A DNA stretch of 64,000 nucleotides from Dietzia sp. ANT_WB102. Its GTDB lineage: Bacteria > Actinomycetota > Actinomycetes > Mycobacteriales > Mycobacteriaceae. The stretch spans positions 930,001 through 994,000 of the forward strand of contig NZ_VOBA01000001.1 of NCBI RefSeq assembly GCF_008369165.1, given 5' to 3'. The notes under the pieces are model-generated. The model was not told the DNA's origin, did no database searches, and saw only the letters and a list, made by a program, of their open reading frames with translations. Positions within the stretch are counted from its first letter, which is position 1. Every line of letters starts with the position of its first letter. The translations under genes were made by a program, and so were the position numbers. Of the stretch, positions 46,412 to 55,105 are shown one piece after another.

Positions 46412-47221
46412 ATGCCCACCTTCCAGCGCGGTCATACGACGATCGCCTACACGGACACCGGCGCCCCCGCGGGACGGGAGGACGCCCCGGTGGTGCTCTT
46501 CGCCCACGGACTGCTGTTCTCGGGCTGGATGTTCCAGCATCAGATCGCCCACCTGCGAGACCGGTACCGCTGCGTGACGATCGACTTCCGTGGCCAGGGA
46601 AACTCCCCGCGGGCCCTGGGTGGGTACGACATGGACACCCTCACGGTGGACGTCTCTGAACTGCTGCGACATCTGCAGATCCCGGTCGTGAACTTTGTGG
46701 GCCTGTCCATGGGCGGGTTCGTGGGCATTCGCCTCGCGGCCCGTAACCCGGAAATCGTCCACACCCTCACGCTCATGGACACCGCTGTCTCCGCGGAGGA
46801 GCCTGCCAATCGCAGCAAGTACAAGACCCTGGCCAAGGTGTACCGAGTGGCCGGCATCAAGCCCCTACGCGCCCGGGTGGCGCCCATCATGCTCGCCGAG
46901 CGCAACGTGGACGCCCCGTGGGTGCAGGAGTGGATGGACATCCTCGAGCGCACCGATCGCGCGGGCCTGGTCAAGGCGATCGAGTCTGTCGCCGACCGCG
47001 ACCCCTGTGAGGACGAGGCCATCCGCATCATCGCCCCGACCCTGGTCGTGGTGGGTGCGGAGGACGCCGCCACACCCCCGGCCAAATCCCACCGGATCAC
47101 CGAGTTGATCGCAGGTTCGAGGCTCCACGAGATCGATGGTGCGGGGCACTCGTCGTCCATGGAACGGCCTGACGAGGTCAATGCAATCCTCGAGGCGTTC
47201 CTCTCCGAATACACGGTGTGA
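46412..47221 (+). CDS. Alpha/beta hydrolase
   Basis: The 269-residue serine hydrolase has oxyanion HG (32-33), nucleophile Ser99 in GLSMGG, Asp in VVGAEDAATPP, and His in IDGAGHSSSMERP, so the triad is complete. There is no signal peptide. AGGAG lies 11 nt before the ATG. The last codons overlap the MMPL gene by 4 bp (GTGA). Its linkage with a lipid transporter and a lipocalin suggests an esterase or acyltransferase acting on a lipid to be exported. That is an inference from context. It resembles 3-oxoadipate-enol-lactonase-like hydrolases, whose family is broad. Confidence 0.85.
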   Translation: MPTFQRGHTTIAYTDTGAPAGREDAPVVLFAHGLLFSGWMFQHQIAHLRDRYRCVTIDFRGQGNSPRALGGYDMDTLTVDVSELLRHLQIPVVNFVGLSMGGFVGIRLAARNPEIVHTLTLMDTAVSAEEPANRSKYKTLAKVYRVAGIKPLRARVAPIMLAERNVDAPWVQEWMDILERTDRAGLVKAIESVADRDPCEDEAIRIIAPTLVVVGAEDAATPPAKSHRITELIAGSRLHEIDGAGHSSSMERPDEVNAILEAFLSEYTV

Positions 47222-49431
47222 AGACAGGGCAGTCGATGACGGATGAGCGCTTAGCCGCAGGTAAATCAGAGGCGCCGGGCGCGCCCGGGCTGGCCAACGG
47301 GTGGGTGGGCATCCTCACCGGCAAGCTCTCCGCGTGGCTGATGCTCGCGGTCGTCGTCCTCGTGAGTGGCGCGGTGTTCGCCTTCGCCTCGTCGGAGAGC
47401 TCGTCGGAGGGGCCGCAGACGCTCCCCGACGACTCCGAGGCCGCGCTCGTCTCCCAGATCCAGCGCGAGTTCCCCGATTCCGGTTCGGTCCCGGCAGTCC
47501 TCGTCGTGTCCCGCGCGGACGGCGGCGAGCTGGGCCCCGCCGGTATCGCCGCGGCCATCGGCGCAGGCGAGCGCATGTCCGAAGTCGTCGGCGCCCCGGC
47601 CCAGGGCCCGATCCCGTCCGAGGACGGCGCCGCCGCCCTCATGCTGGTGCCCGTCGACGCCCAGCTCCTCTCCGGCGGCGCGGGACGCGACCTCGTCGAG
47701 GGCATGCGCGTCGCCGTCGCGGACGGTCTCGATGACGGCGTGACCGCCCAGCTCACCGGTGGGCCGGGGTTCGCGGCCGACACCGCCGCCGCGTTCGAGG
47801 GCGCCGACTTCCGTCTGCTGGCAGCTACGGCCCTGGTCGTCGCTGTGCTGCTCATCATCACCTACCGTTCGCCAGTGCTGTGGCTCGTGCCTCTCATCAC
47901 CATCGGCGTCGCAGACCGCGTCGCGGCGCTGCTCGTCTCCCGGGTCGGCGAGGTCTTCGGCATCACCGTCGACGCCTCCACCTCCGGCATCGTTTCCGTC
48001 CTCGTCTTTGGCGCCGGTACCAACTACGCCCTGCTGTTGGTCTCCCGATACCGCGAAGAACTGCGCAAGACCCCAGACCGCCGCTCAGCCCTGCGTGCCG
48101 CTTACAGGGGGGCCGTTCCGGCAATCCTCGCCAGTAACGTCACAGTCGTCCTCGCACTGCTCACCCTGCTGCTGGCGACCCTGCCCAGCTATCGCTCACT
48201 CGGCGCCTCCGCGGCGGTGGGACTGCTCGTCGCACTGGTTTACGCGCTCGTGGCCCTCCCTGCAGCGCTGGCCGTGTGCGGGCGCGGCCTGTTCTGGCCG
48301 TTCGTCCCGCGCCCGGATGAGGGTGCTGGCACGCACGCCGACGGGTCCGCGCCCGCGACCCCCGAGGGTTTCGACGAGGATGTTCCGCCGGGCGTGTGGG
48401 GCCGCATCGCCGCTCGTGTCGTCAAACGTCCCGTAACGATCCTCGTCTCGTGTGTCCTACTCCTGGCCGTGCTCTCACTCGGCCTCATCGGCACCCGCAT
48501 CGGGCTGAGCCAGACCGAGCAGTTCCGTACCGCGTCCGAGGCGGCAGCCGGGCTGGAGACCGCCGCCGAGCACTACCCGGCCGGCGTCACCGACCCGGTC
48601 ATCGTGCTCACCCGCACCGGCACCGAAGCGGAGGTCGTCGACGCTGTCAAGGACGTCGAGGGCGTCGTCTCAGCCCAGCCGGCCGGCGACTCCGGCACCG
48701 GCTGGAGCCGCGTCACCGTGGTCCTCGACGCCGCCCCCGCGACGAACAGGTCCGAGGACAGCGTGCGCGCACTACGCGATGTCGTCCACGCGGTCCCCGG
48801 GGGCGAGGCGATCGTCGGCGGGCCGGTGGCCGAGACCGTCGACACGTCCGAAGGCAACCTTCGTGACCTCACCCTCATCGCGCCGCTCATCCTGCTCGTG
48901 GTGTTCGTCGTGCTGGTACTGGTCCTGCGGGCGATCGTCGCCCCACTGCTGGTGATAACGGCGACCGTGCTGTCATCGCTGGCGGCGCTCGGGCTCGGCA
49001 CCTTCGTCACCACCCACATCCTGGGCTTCCCGGGACTGGACGTGTCCGTGCCGCTGTACAGCTTCCTGTTCCTCGTGGCGCTGGGCGTGGACTACTCGAT
49101 CTTCCTCACCATCCGAGCCCGGGAGGAGGCCGCCACCCACGCCACCCGGGAGGCGATGGTCCGGGCCGTCGCGCTGACGGGCGGCGTCATCACCTCCGCC
49201 GGCATCGTGCTCGCCGCCGTGTTCGTGGTGCTCGGCGTCCTGCCGCTCATCGTCCTCACCCAGGTCGGCGTGATCGTCGCCCTGGGCGTCCTGCTTGACA
49301 CCTTCATCGTGCGCACGCTGGTCGTACCCGCCCTGTTCACCCTCGTGGGGGACAAGGTGTGGTGGCCGGGCAACCCGCGCAACAAGACCAGCCGCGGCGT
49401 CGCCGCCATCACCGAGGAGACCCACGCATGA
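47218..49431 (+). CDS. MMPL family (RND-type) transporter
   Basis: The 737-residue protein has two MMPL modules, each with a large extracytoplasmic loop and TM bundles: TM1 near 35-55, TM cluster 200-345, TM7 near 400-420 and TM cluster 560-715. Typical segments are SVLVFGAGTNYALLLVSRYREEL and FLFLVALGVDYSIFLTIRAREE, with the Gly-Asp/Tyr pair of the proton relay (GAGTNY, GVDY). Mycobacterial MmpL proteins export lipids. This one is shorter and without a D2 hairpin domain. The start may be GTG 47218 or ATG 47236. It overlaps the hydrolase and lipocalin genes by 4 bp each. Confidence 0.9.
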   Translation: MKTGQSMTDERLAAGKSEAPGAPGLANGWVGILTGKLSAWLMLAVVVLVSGAVFAFASSESSSEGPQTLPDDSEAALVSQIQREFPDSGSVPAVLVVSRADGGELGPAGIAAAIGAGERMSEVVGAPAQGPIPSEDGAAALMLVPVDAQLLSGGAGRDLVEGMRVAVADGLDDGVTAQLTGGPGFAADTAAAFEGADFRLLAATALVVAVLLIITYRSPVLWLVPLITIGVADRVAALLVSRVGEVFGITVDASTSGIVSVLVFGAGTNYALLLVSRYREELRKTPDRRSALRAAYRGAVPAILASNVTVVLALLTLLLATLPSYRSLGASAAVGLLVALVYALVALPAALAVCGRGLFWPFVPRPDEGAGTHADGSAPATPEGFDEDVPPGVWGRIAARVVKRPVTILVSCVLLLAVLSLGLIGTRIGLSQTEQFRTASEAAAGLETAAEHYPAGVTDPVIVLTRTGTEAEVVDAVKDVEGVVSAQPAGDSGTGWSRVTVVLDAAPATNRSEDSVRALRDVVHAVPGGEAIVGGPVAETVDTSEGNLRDLTLIAPLILLVVFVVLVLVLRAIVAPLLVITATVLSSLAALGLGTFVTTHILGFPGLDVSVPLYSFLFLVALGVDYSIFLTIRAREEAATHATREAMVRAVALTGGVITSAGIVLAAVFVVLGVLPLIVLTQVGVIVALGVLLDTFIVRTLVVPALFTLVGDKVWWPGNPRNKTSRGVAAITEETHA

Positions 49432-50168
49432 GTACCCCCGCCCGCCCCGGCCGAAGGCTCGGCACACGCCCCCGCCCCGGCCACTCCCGCACCCGGCTGC
49501 GGGGCCTAGTGACCGCCCTGTCCATCGCACCGCTCATTGCTGCAGGCTTGGGCGCGGCCCCCGTGGCCAGCGCGCAGGACCTCACCGACGGGGGCCGTCT
49601 CGGAGGCGGCTCATCGCAGCTCCTGCCCGCCGGCGTCGCCGTGGGCTCCCTCGGGGGACCCGAGCTGACCCAGGTCGAATCCGTCAACCTGGGAAAGTAC
49701 TCGGGCAAGTGGTTCCAGGTCGCCGCGATCCCGCAGCCGTACACGCTGCAGTGCACCAACGACACCACAGCCGAGTACGCGATCACGGCGCCCGGCACCG
49801 TCTCGGTGCGCAACACGTGTGGTTCCGCCATCAGTTCGGACTCGACGATCGAGGGCGAGGCCAAGGTCCGCGACTCCGCCACCAACGCCTCGTTGCGGGT
49901 CAATTTCCCGATGGTGCCGTTCCAGGACGAGAACGGCCCCACCAACTACCGGATCACCTACCTGGCCGACGACTACTCGCTGGCCATTGTCGGTGACCCC
50001 GCGCGATCCTCCGGGTTCGTACTCAGCCGGGAGCCCGCGCTCGATGCCGAGCGCTGGGCCACCGTGCGCAGCGTGATCGAGAACCGCGGATGGTGGTCGT
50101 GCGCTTTCCTGACCGTCCCGATGGCAGGTGGCCGCACAGACGTCACCCCGCTCTGCCTACTCCCGTGA
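49428..50168 (+). CDS. Secreted lipocalin family protein
   Basis: The 246-residue protein has a long basic n-region then a signal peptide (GLVTALSIAPLIAAGLGAA) cleaved near PVASA|QD (49/50). The mature domain carries the lipocalin GxW motif in LGKYSGKWFQVAAIPQPY, the TAEYAI and LRVNFPMVPF strands, the ITYLADDYSLAIVGDP strand and a C-terminal helix. Four Cys (LQCTND, NTCGSA, WSCAFL, PLCLLP) suggest two disulfides. Bacterial Blc-type lipocalins bind fatty acids or lysophospholipids. Coming from an overlapping gene after an MMPL transporter, it may accept the exported lipid outside the membrane. Lipocalins are uncommon in actinobacteria. Confidence 0.85.
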   Translation: MSTPARPGRRLGTRPRPGHSRTRLRGLVTALSIAPLIAAGLGAAPVASAQDLTDGGRLGGGSSQLLPAGVAVGSLGGPELTQVESVNLGKYSGKWFQVAAIPQPYTLQCTNDTTAEYAITAPGTVSVRNTCGSAISSDSTIEGEAKVRDSATNASLRVNFPMVPFQDENGPTNYRITYLADDYSLAIVGDPARSSGFVLSREPALDAERWATVRSVIENRGWWSCAFLTVPMAGGRTDVTPLCLLP

Positions 50169-50178
50169 TGAGGACCCG

Positions 50179-51552
50179 ATGAGTATCGATCTCAGCTGCA
50201 GGATCCCGGCGACCCCCGGCGAGGCGTGGCAATACTTCGCCTCACCGGGGGCTTTCCTCCGGCTCTCCCCGCCGTTCATGCCGCTGCGGCCGGTCGCCGA
50301 GGCGGACTCGCTGCGTGACGGAGTCGCGGTCCTCGAACCACGGACCGCGCTGCCCGGGCCCCTGGGGGTGCGGTTCGGTCCCCGCTGGCGTGCGCAGCAC
50401 GACCCCGCCGGATTCGTCGAGGGGGAGCGGTTCGTCGACCGCTGCGTGTCTCAGCCGTACGCCGCGGCGACCGGCTGGGTTCACACCCACACGGTGACAG
50501 CCGGTCCCGACGGCAACGCCCTGCTCGGCGACCGGGTCGACGCCCGGGTGCCCGGCCGACTGCTCGCGCCGGTGTTCGCCTACCGGTATCGGCAGATGGC
50601 CGCCGACCTCGACAGCGTCGCCCGTTACGGCAGCCAGCCCCTGACCGTCGCCGTCACCGGCGCGTCAGGCCTGGTCGGCACCGCCCTCACCGCGCTGCTC
50701 GGGATCGCCGGACACCGGGTCATCCGGCTCGTCCGCGGCGACGCTCGCGGCCCCGATGAGCGCCACTGGGATACCTCCGAGCCAGCTGCCGATCTGCTCG
50801 AGGGCGTCGACGTCCTGGTGCACCTCGCGGGCGCCCCCATTGCGGGTCGCTTCACCGACCGGCACCTCGCGCTCGTCCGCGACAGCCGCGTGGGCCCCAC
50901 CCGCCGTCTCGCCGAACTCGTCGCTGCGCGGGACGGCGCCACCACCCTCGTGTCCGCTTCGGCGATCGGCTATTACGGCGCTGATCGCGGTGACGAGCAC
51001 CTGGTGGAGGACTCCGACCCCGGCACCGGGCCGGTCGCCGATATCGTCGCCGACTGGGAACGTGACTGCGAACCCGCCCGGCTCGCCGGGGCCCGGGTGG
51101 TGACCGTCCGCACCGGAATCGTGTTGTCCGGAGCCGGAGGGATGCTCCCCCCGTTGGCCGCCATCACCCGAACCGGGCTCGGCGGACGACTCGGCTCTGG
51201 CCAGCAGTGGATGTCGTGGATCTCGCTGGACGACCTCACCGACATCTACCTCCGGGCGATCGTGGACCCCGCGTTGTCGGGACCGGTCAACGCCACCGCC
51301 CCGGAACCGGTCACCAATTCGGAATTCACCCGTGTCCTCGGGTCGGTCCTCCGACGCCCGACGGTCGTCCCCGTCCCCGGGTGGGCGCCGGCGCTCGTGC
51401 TGGGCGGGAGGGGCTCCGACGAGCTCGCCCTGGCGGACCAGCGGATCCTGCCGAGGGCGCTCACCGACGCGTCCCACAGTTTCCGTCTCCCCGACCTCGG
51501 GACCGCGCTGGCCCACGAACTCGGCGCCGAGGAATTGCCCGCGGCCCTGTAA
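50179..51552 (+). CDS. SRPBCC-TIGR01777 fusion epimerase-like protein
   Basis: The 457-residue protein has an N-terminal SRPBCC-like domain (about 1-150; SCRIPATPGEAWQYFASPGAF) and a C-terminal TIGR01777 NAD(P)-epimerase-like domain: VTGASGLVG (about 156-164), VLVHLAGAPIAGRFTDRH, SASAIGYYGADRGDE, and a C-terminal WAPALVLGG segment. Such fusions occur in actinobacteria. The activity is unknown (epimerase or dehydratase proposed). It starts 10 bp after the lipocalin stop, so it is likely in the same operon. GAGGA precedes the ATG. The SRPBCC part might bind the lipid ligand. This is a guess. Confidence 0.83.
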   Translation: MSIDLSCRIPATPGEAWQYFASPGAFLRLSPPFMPLRPVAEADSLRDGVAVLEPRTALPGPLGVRFGPRWRAQHDPAGFVEGERFVDRCVSQPYAAATGWVHTHTVTAGPDGNALLGDRVDARVPGRLLAPVFAYRYRQMAADLDSVARYGSQPLTVAVTGASGLVGTALTALLGIAGHRVIRLVRGDARGPDERHWDTSEPAADLLEGVDVLVHLAGAPIAGRFTDRHLALVRDSRVGPTRRLAELVAARDGATTLVSASAIGYYGADRGDEHLVEDSDPGTGPVADIVADWERDCEPARLAGARVVTVRTGIVLSGAGGMLPPLAAITRTGLGGRLGSGQQWMSWISLDDLTDIYLRAIVDPALSGPVNATAPEPVTNSEFTRVLGSVLRRPTVVPVPGWAPALVLGGRGSDELALADQRILPRALTDASHSFRLPDLGTALAHELGAEELPAAL

Positions 51553-51577
51553 CCGGTCCGGGTTCCGCGCCGAAGGG

Positions 51578-52222
51578 TCAGCGCTGCAGGATCATCGGCA
51601 CGAGCACCCGACGGGCCAGCGCGCGAATCCGCTCCTCCGTGTCCACCACGGGCGGACCGTCCGGCATAACGACCAGGGAGTGCAGGAAGCGGCCGACGAC
51701 ACTGGCGACCTCGCGGGACAAGATGTCGCACTCATCGTTGTCCATCTGCCGCGTGTGCACGTCCGCGTTCCACGTGCTGCGGACGAACTGCGCGAGCATT
51801 TCCGTGATCGGGTCCAGGACGGTGTCGGACTGACCCGCGAGCAGCGCCATGGCCTCGACTTTGTCGTCCTCAATGAACCGACGTAAAAGCTCACTCTGCC
51901 GGATGTCGAACACGGTGCCGACCAGCAGGTCCTCGATGTGCTTCACCGGGTCCCACTGTAGGGATTCGAACGGTGTGTACCTCGCGTTGACAGTCCGCAT
52001 CAGCCGCTGCGTCTCGTGGCCGTAGATCGCGCGCAGGATGTCGTCACGCGGCCCGAGCCGACGGTAGAGCGTCACCCGCGTGACACCGGCCGCTCGGGCG
52101 ATGTCGTCGGTACTCGTGCCCTTGATGCCCCGCTTGGAGAGCACCGCCGACGCCGTCTCGATCAACCGCACGTCTTCGGCGTCGGGCGTACGGTCGCCAC
52201 CACGGCCACTGTTACGAGTCAC
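51578..52222 (-). CDS. TetR/AcrR-family transcriptional regulator
   Basis: The 214-residue repressor has an N-terminal HTH (about 18-65): DIARAAGVTRVTLYRRLGPRDDILRAI. A C-terminal ligand-binding domain with no close analog follows. It converges on the TIGR01777 gene (26 bp between stops) at the end of the hydrolase-MMPL-lipocalin operon, so it could control that operon. TAACAT 6 nt before the GTG start suggests a leaderless message. The C-terminal domain is acidic with several Met, and the effector is unknown. Self-regulation cannot be judged because its own promoter has no obvious palindrome. Confidence 0.85.
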   Translation of the reverse strand: MTRNSGRGGDRTPDAEDVRLIETASAVLSKRGIKGTSTDDIARAAGVTRVTLYRRLGPRDDILRAIYGHETQRLMRTVNARYTPFESLQWDPVKHIEDLLVGTVFDIRQSELLRRFIEDDKVEAMALLAGQSDTVLDPITEMLAQFVRSTWNADVHTRQMDNDECDILSREVASVVGRFLHSLVVMPDGPPVVDTEERIRALARRVLVPMILQR

Positions 52223-52280
52223 GCCTGCATGTTACGGCGATTGGTCGAGGCGGCGGCCCGGAACGGCACCGGTCCGGGGG

Positions 52281-53606
52281 TTACCGCTGGGGCTGGCCGT
52301 CACCGTCGACGGGGTAGGCGCCCTGGCCCGACCGCTGGTCGGCGCCCTGATCGAACCCGGCCGGCTGGCCGGGCGCGGGGGCCTGCACCCCACCGATCGC
52401 GGGGGTATCCCGGCCCTGCACGTCCTGCGAGGGGTTGTCGGGGGCTATACCGCCCTCCGACGCCGGCACCATGTCGAACACATCGGGCTTGGGCTCGGAC
52501 TTGCGTGGCTCCTCGTCCGATATCGAGGACGCGCCCTTGGCCGCCGCCTCGGCCGCGGCCACAGATCGTGCGATCTCCGGGTCGGTGGAAGTGTCGAACC
52601 AATGTTCCGGGGCCGAGGGCAGTTCCGCATCGAATTCGGTTTCGGCCGGCTCGTACCGGAACACTCCGTCGTCGTCCTTCTTGGCGACGGCCTTCGCGAA
52701 GGTCTCCAGCGAATCGCCGAACTGAGAGGGGATCATCCACATCGTGGCTGCGTCGCCCTTCGCCATTTCCGGCAGGTTCTGCACGTACTGGTAGGCCAGC
52801 ATCTCGGGCGTGGGTTTGGACGACTTGATGGCGGCGTTGACTCGGGCGATCGCGGCGGCCTGCCCCTCGGCCACCAGGTAGCGGGCGGCCCGCTCACCCT
52901 GGGCGCGCAGCATGCGCGACTGCCGGTCGGCCTCGGCGTTGAGGATCGAGGCCTGCTTGTTGCCCTCGGCGTCGAGGATCGCGGCCTGCTTGGCGCCCTG
53001 CGCGGTGGTGATCGCCGCCTCGCGGTGCCCCTCTGCGGTGAGGATGGTGGCTCGCTTCTCGCGGTCCGCCTTCATCTGCTTCTCCATCGACTCCTGGATG
53101 GAGGGCGGCGGATCGATCGACCGCAGTTCGACCCGTGCGACACGCAGGCCCCAGCGACCCGTCTCGGAGTCGAGGACGCCGCGCAGCTGCTTGTTGATCA
53201 TGTCGCGACTGGTCAGGGTCTGCTCGAGAGTGAGTCCGCCGACCACGTTGCGCAGTGTCGTGGTGGCGAGCTGTTCGACCGCGATGATGTAGTTGTTGAT
53301 CTCGTAGACCGCCGACTTCGGGTCGGTGACCTGGAAGTAGACCACCGTGTCGATGCTCAGGGTGAGGTTGTCCTCGGTGATCATCGACTGCGGGGGGAAG
53401 GTCACAACCCGCTCACGCAGATCGACCTTGGCGCGCACGCGGTCGATGAAGGGGATGATGAGCGCGAGCTGGCCGCTCACCGTGCGCTGGTAGCGGCCGA
53501 GTCGCTCGATGACCGCGGCCTCCGCCTGGGGGATGAGTTTGACCGAACTCATCACCACCGAGACGATCAAGACGACGATGACGGCCAGGAAGATTAATCC
53601 ACCCAT
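52281..53606 (-). CDS. Slipin/SPFH-domain membrane protein (stomatin-like)
   Basis: The 441-residue protein has an N-terminal TM helix (4-24), an SPFH/Band-7 domain (about 25-185: PQAEAAVIERLGRYQRTVSGQLAL, VDLRERVVTFPPQSMITEDN, VVGGLTLEQTLTSRDMINKQL), a long coiled coil (about 190-270, repeated AEG-like heptads such as ILDAEGNKQASILNAE), and a Pro/Gly-rich tail (about 370-441). It resembles M. tuberculosis Rv1488 and partners NfeD (Rv1487), encoded upstream with a 52-bp gap. The pair organises membrane microdomains. GGAGG precedes the ATG. The tail is probably disordered. Confidence 0.92.
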   Translation of the reverse strand: MGGLIFLAVIVVLIVSVVMSSVKLIPQAEAAVIERLGRYQRTVSGQLALIIPFIDRVRAKVDLRERVVTFPPQSMITEDNLTLSIDTVVYFQVTDPKSAVYEINNYIIAVEQLATTTLRNVVGGLTLEQTLTSRDMINKQLRGVLDSETGRWGLRVARVELRSIDPPPSIQESMEKQMKADREKRATILTAEGHREAAITTAQGAKQAAILDAEGNKQASILNAEADRQSRMLRAQGERAARYLVAEGQAAAIARVNAAIKSSKPTPEMLAYQYVQNLPEMAKGDAATMWMIPSQFGDSLETFAKAVAKKDDDGVFRYEPAETEFDAELPSAPEHWFDTSTDPEIARSVAAAEAAAKGASSISDEEPRKSEPKPDVFDMVPASEGGIAPDNPSQDVQGRDTPAIGGVQAPAPGQPAGFDQGADQRSGQGAYPVDGDGQPQR

Positions 53607-53658
53607 GGTTTCCTCCGGTTGTGTCGTGCGTACGTGTGTCGTGCGTGTCGGCTGTTAC

Positions 53659-54093
53659 TCAGAGACCGCGCACAACGATGGCCGTCGCGCCCTCGATCTG
53701 GTGCACGAGGACCCTGTCCCCGGTCTCGAACGTTTCTCCATCGATGAGCGGACGCGCGGTCCAGGTGTCGCCGGCGATCTCGACGAGTCCGCCCGCCGCG
53801 CCGATCGCCTCGACCACGGTGCCGTTGCGTCCGGTGAGCGCGGCGGTGTTGGTGTCGTGCTCCGGCATCGCGGCGAGCAGACGCCGACGGGCGACGGGGC
53901 GGACCCCGACGATGAGGAAGAGAGAGACGAGGGCGAATGCGAGGGCCTGGCCCCAGATCGGTGCGCCGAGGAAGGCGGCGCCCGACCCGCCGAGGGCACC
54001 AGCGGCGAGCATGAGCATGAACAACTCGCCCCCGGCCGCCTCTCCGGCGGCGAGCAACACTGCTGCCCCGAGCCAGATCAGTCCCACATGCAT
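53659..54093 (-). CDS. NfeD-like membrane protein
   Basis: The 144-residue protein has two to three TM helices (about 3-22, 25-45 and 50-72; GAAVLLAAGEAAGGELFMLMLAAGALGG) and an OB-fold domain (about 85-143: GRNGTVVEAIGAAGGLVEI, ETFETGDRVLVHQIEGATAIVVRGL) typical of NfeD1b. NfeD partners with the SPFH protein encoded next. TAGTGT 7 nt before ATG with no good ribosome binding site suggests a leaderless message that starts the two-gene unit. It diverges from the CDF transporter gene. Confidence 0.88.
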   Translation of the reverse strand: MHVGLIWLGAAVLLAAGEAAGGELFMLMLAAGALGGSGAAFLGAPIWGQALAFALVSLFLIVGVRPVARRRLLAAMPEHDTNTAALTGRNGTVVEAIGAAGGLVEIAGDTWTARPLIDGETFETGDRVLVHQIEGATAIVVRGL

Positions 54094-54100
54094 AGCTCCG

Positions 54101-54106
54101 ACACTA
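54101..54106 (-). promoter_or_regulatory. Probable -10 box for leaderless nfeD-slipin operon
   Basis: On the minus strand TAGTGT is followed by 7 nt and then ATG 54093. Confidence 0.45.
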
Positions 54107-54147
54107 CCGACAACGGGCGACAGGCAGGGGAACTACGAAGGGCGGAC

Positions 54148-54153
54148 TAGTCT
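54148..54153 (+). promoter_or_regulatory. Probable -10 box for leaderless CDF gene
   Basis: TAGTCT lies 8 nt before the GTG at 54162. There is no Shine-Dalgarno sequence. Confidence 0.45.
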
Positions 54154-54161
54154 TACGAGAC

Positions 54162-55052
54162 GTGTCGACTCTGAAAAAGTTCGCGTGGCTGTCCGTGGCG
54201 ACTGCAATCGTGACGATCGTCATCAAGGTCGCGTCCTGGTGGGTCACCGGCTCGGTCGGTCTGCTCTCCGACGCAGCGGAGTCCGTGGTCAACCTCGTGG
54301 CGGCGGTGATCGCGGTCGGCGCCGTGACCGTCGCGGAGCGCCCGGCCGACGACGACCACCAGTACGGGCACTCCAAGGCGGAGTACTTCTCCGCAGGGGT
54401 CGAGGGCGCGATGATCTTCGTGGCCGCGGCGTTCATCCTGGTGGTCAGCGTCGAGCGGCTGATCAACCCCGCACCGCTGGAGGCACTCGGCCTGGGCCTG
54501 GCCATCTCGGTGGTCGCAGCCGTCATCAACGGCGTGGTGGGGGTGGCGCTGGTGCGGGCGGGGACCCGTCACCGGTCACCCACCCTGAAGGCCGACGGCA
54601 AGCACCTCATCACGGACGTCATCACCTCGGTCGGCGTCGTCGTCGGACTGGCGCTGGCATGGGTCACCGGCTGGCAGGTACTCGACCCGATCGTGGCGAT
54701 CGGCGTGGGGTTGAACATCCTGTTCATCGGCTATCGCCTGGTGCACGACTCGGGCATGGGTCTGATGGACGCCACCCTGTCCGACGTGGACAACCGGGCG
54801 ATCGAGGAGGTGCTCGAACGCCACCGCATACCCGGCCAGGTCGACTTCCACGAGCTGCGGAGCCGGGGGGCGGGAAAGTGGCGTTTCGTCGAGTTCCACG
54901 CACTCGTGCCGGGGCAATGGAGCGTCGAACGTGGACACGACCTGGTCGAGGCGGTGGAGCAGGAGATCCACGCCGCGCTGCCGAACTCGCACATCACCTC
55001 CCACCTCGAACCGATCGAGGACGAACGCGCCTACAACGACGTGCACCTGTGA
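54162..55052 (+). CDS. Cation diffusion facilitator family transporter
   Basis: The 296-residue metal exporter has six TM helices and the CDF metal sites: Ser/Asp pair in GLLSDAAESVVN (TM2), HQYGHSKAEY, and HLITDVITS (TM5). A C-terminal cytoplasmic domain (about 205-296) carries VDFHELRSRGAGKWRFVEFHALVPG and ITSHLEP. The site is DxxES in TM2 and HxxxD in TM5 (DAAES, HLITD), which suggests Zn2+ or Fe2+ export, but exact specificity cannot be read from sequence. The GTG start is probably leaderless. It is divergent from nfeD and convergent with the nitrilase-family gene. Confidence 0.9.
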   Translation: MSTLKKFAWLSVATAIVTIVIKVASWWVTGSVGLLSDAAESVVNLVAAVIAVGAVTVAERPADDDHQYGHSKAEYFSAGVEGAMIFVAAAFILVVSVERLINPAPLEALGLGLAISVVAAVINGVVGVALVRAGTRHRSPTLKADGKHLITDVITSVGVVVGLALAWVTGWQVLDPIVAIGVGLNILFIGYRLVHDSGMGLMDATLSDVDNRAIEEVLERHRIPGQVDFHELRSRGAGKWRFVEFHALVPGQWSVERGHDLVEAVEQEIHAALPNSHITSHLEPIEDERAYNDVHL

Positions 55053-55105
55053 GTGGAGGCCTGCGCAGTGCACCAGCCTGAAAGCCACTCCGTGACGGTC
55101 GGGGC

